From DUPQ01 sp022706885 (GTDB lineage Bacteria; Bacillota; Clostridia; DUPQ01), in assembly GCA_022706885.1 (NCBI GenBank), contig JAKJBR010000009.1:1-43829 (forward strand): a stretch of 43,829 bases of DNA. The letters run 5' to 3'. The first letter of the stretch is position 1. Every line of letters starts with the position of its first letter. Shown piece by piece: positions 43,394-43,829 of the stretch. The translations under genes were made by a program, and so were the position numbers. The notes under the pieces were generated by a model. The model did no database searches, had not been told where the DNA came from, and saw only the letters and a program-made list of their open reading frames with translations.

Positions 43394-43829
43394 TTATAGC
43401 ATTCTAAAATACCTCAAAGCATCCATAATCGCCTCTCGTTTCTCAGGCGAGCACTGCGGTGCTCTTGAGTTCTCTTTTTTAGGCTTATTGTAATTCTCTC
43501 CGACTTCAATCCCGCACTCTCTTTTCACCTGTGCGATATACAGAGAAGACACCTTCAGACCGTATTTATTCGACAGTACTCTTTAATCTGTGGATATGTA
43601 GCCTTGCTTTCAGAGGCGGTTAAATCAAGCTCATCCATCTCAATTTCAATCTTTATGTGTTTGTCGACATCTATTTTGGACAAAAGAACGCACGATTCCA
43701 CATGGCTGGAGAGGACAGAATGAATGTCATTTGAGTACGTCCGTTCTCGGAAACATATCCACTTCGCTTTTGGCACTATCGGTATACGGGAACATATCCA
43801 ATCTCTCTCTGGAATGTATACCATACTTT
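43394..43829 (-). pseudogene. Frameshifted C-terminal fragment, RumA/RlmD-type methyltransferase tail (open at window edge)
   Basis: Three minus frames must be joined. One reads DMFPYTDSAKSEVDMFPRTD, the next SHVESCVLLSKIDVDKHIKI then EIEMDELDLTASESKATYPQ, the last NKYGLKVSSLYIAQVKRECG then ENYNKPKKENSRAPQCSPEK up to ALRYFRML and a stop. I recognise this as the conserved end carried by many clostridial proteins annotated as 23S rRNA (uracil-5-)-methyltransferases. At least two frameshifts are present, so it is not translated as a unit. The catalytic part lies outside the window, if it exists. Confidence 0.5.

Noticed and set aside
34000..43829. Complete prophage, integrative element or IS
   Set aside because: No integrase, transposase, relaxase, phage structural gene or terminal repeats were recognised.
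1..43829. tRNA, rRNA or known riboswitch
   Set aside because: No cloverleaf, rRNA-like or recognised aptamer sequence was seen in any intergenic region; a covariance-model scan would be the deciding test.

Overview
The window looks like a chromosomal segment of a low-to-moderate GC Gram-positive anaerobe of the class Clostridia, probably a gut Lachnospiraceae-type bacterium. The reasons are the strong GGAGG-type ribosome sites, the SigI/RsgI-type sigma/anti-sigma pair, lipoproteins in place of periplasmic proteins, several radical SAM enzymes and a plant-glycoside utilisation set. This placement is inferred from gene content; no rRNA, tRNA or other phylogenetic marker is present.

Layout. (1) 1-2.7 kb: start of a ZIP metal transporter and a HerA-like ATPase. 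(2) 2.8-11.6 kb: a same-strand run of AlbA_2-type regulator, radical SAM protein, GH78 alpha-L-rhamnosidase, GH3 beta-glucosidase and MFS transporter. It is a plausible cluster for rhamnosylated glycosides, with repeated operator-like octamers in the promoter of the regulator. (3) 11.7-15.4 kb: a GPH-family sugar symporter coupled to a GH2 glycosidase by a TTGA overlap. (4) 15.5-18.3 kb: SPASM radical SAM protein, RluF-type pseudouridine synthase, a RelB antitoxin with what looks like a toxin remnant, a small antitoxin-like ORF and a gamma-glutamylcyclotransferase-like protein. (5) 18.3-25.7 kb: the most unusual region. Two paralogous lipoproteins, split by a HigBA module with a palindrome inside a consensus promoter, stand divergent to a sigI-rsgI operon. 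Its RsgI ends in seven 15-residue acidic repeats. Next comes a separate lipoprotein resembling the RsgI extracellular domain, with the same Asn-Pro site and its own poly-Asp tail. Both units are preceded by similar SigI-like promoter elements.

(6) 25.8-35 kb: nicotinamidase with a coupled lipoprotein, two membrane GGDEF proteins, an FAD-dependent oxidoreductase, an ArsB/NhaD-type permease and a GNAT acetyltransferase. (7) 35-43.8 kb: a defence/toxin-antitoxin-rich accessory region. It holds AbiE (Ei+Eii), a Fic protein with a repeat linker, a frameshifted YhcG-type nuclease remnant, an AlbA_2 regulator whose 11-bp operator-like motif recurs inside its own coding sequence, an XRE fragment, and a WYL regulator sharing an inverted repeat with a ClbS/DfsB gene. 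It ends with a RelB antitoxin coupled to an internally deleted YafQ toxin and a frameshifted methyltransferase-like fragment. No integrase, transposase, CRISPR array or structural RNA gene was recognised.

The best candidates for something undescribed are the acidic SigI-RsgI-lipoprotein system and the regulators that carry operator-like DNA repeats in their interdomain linkers.
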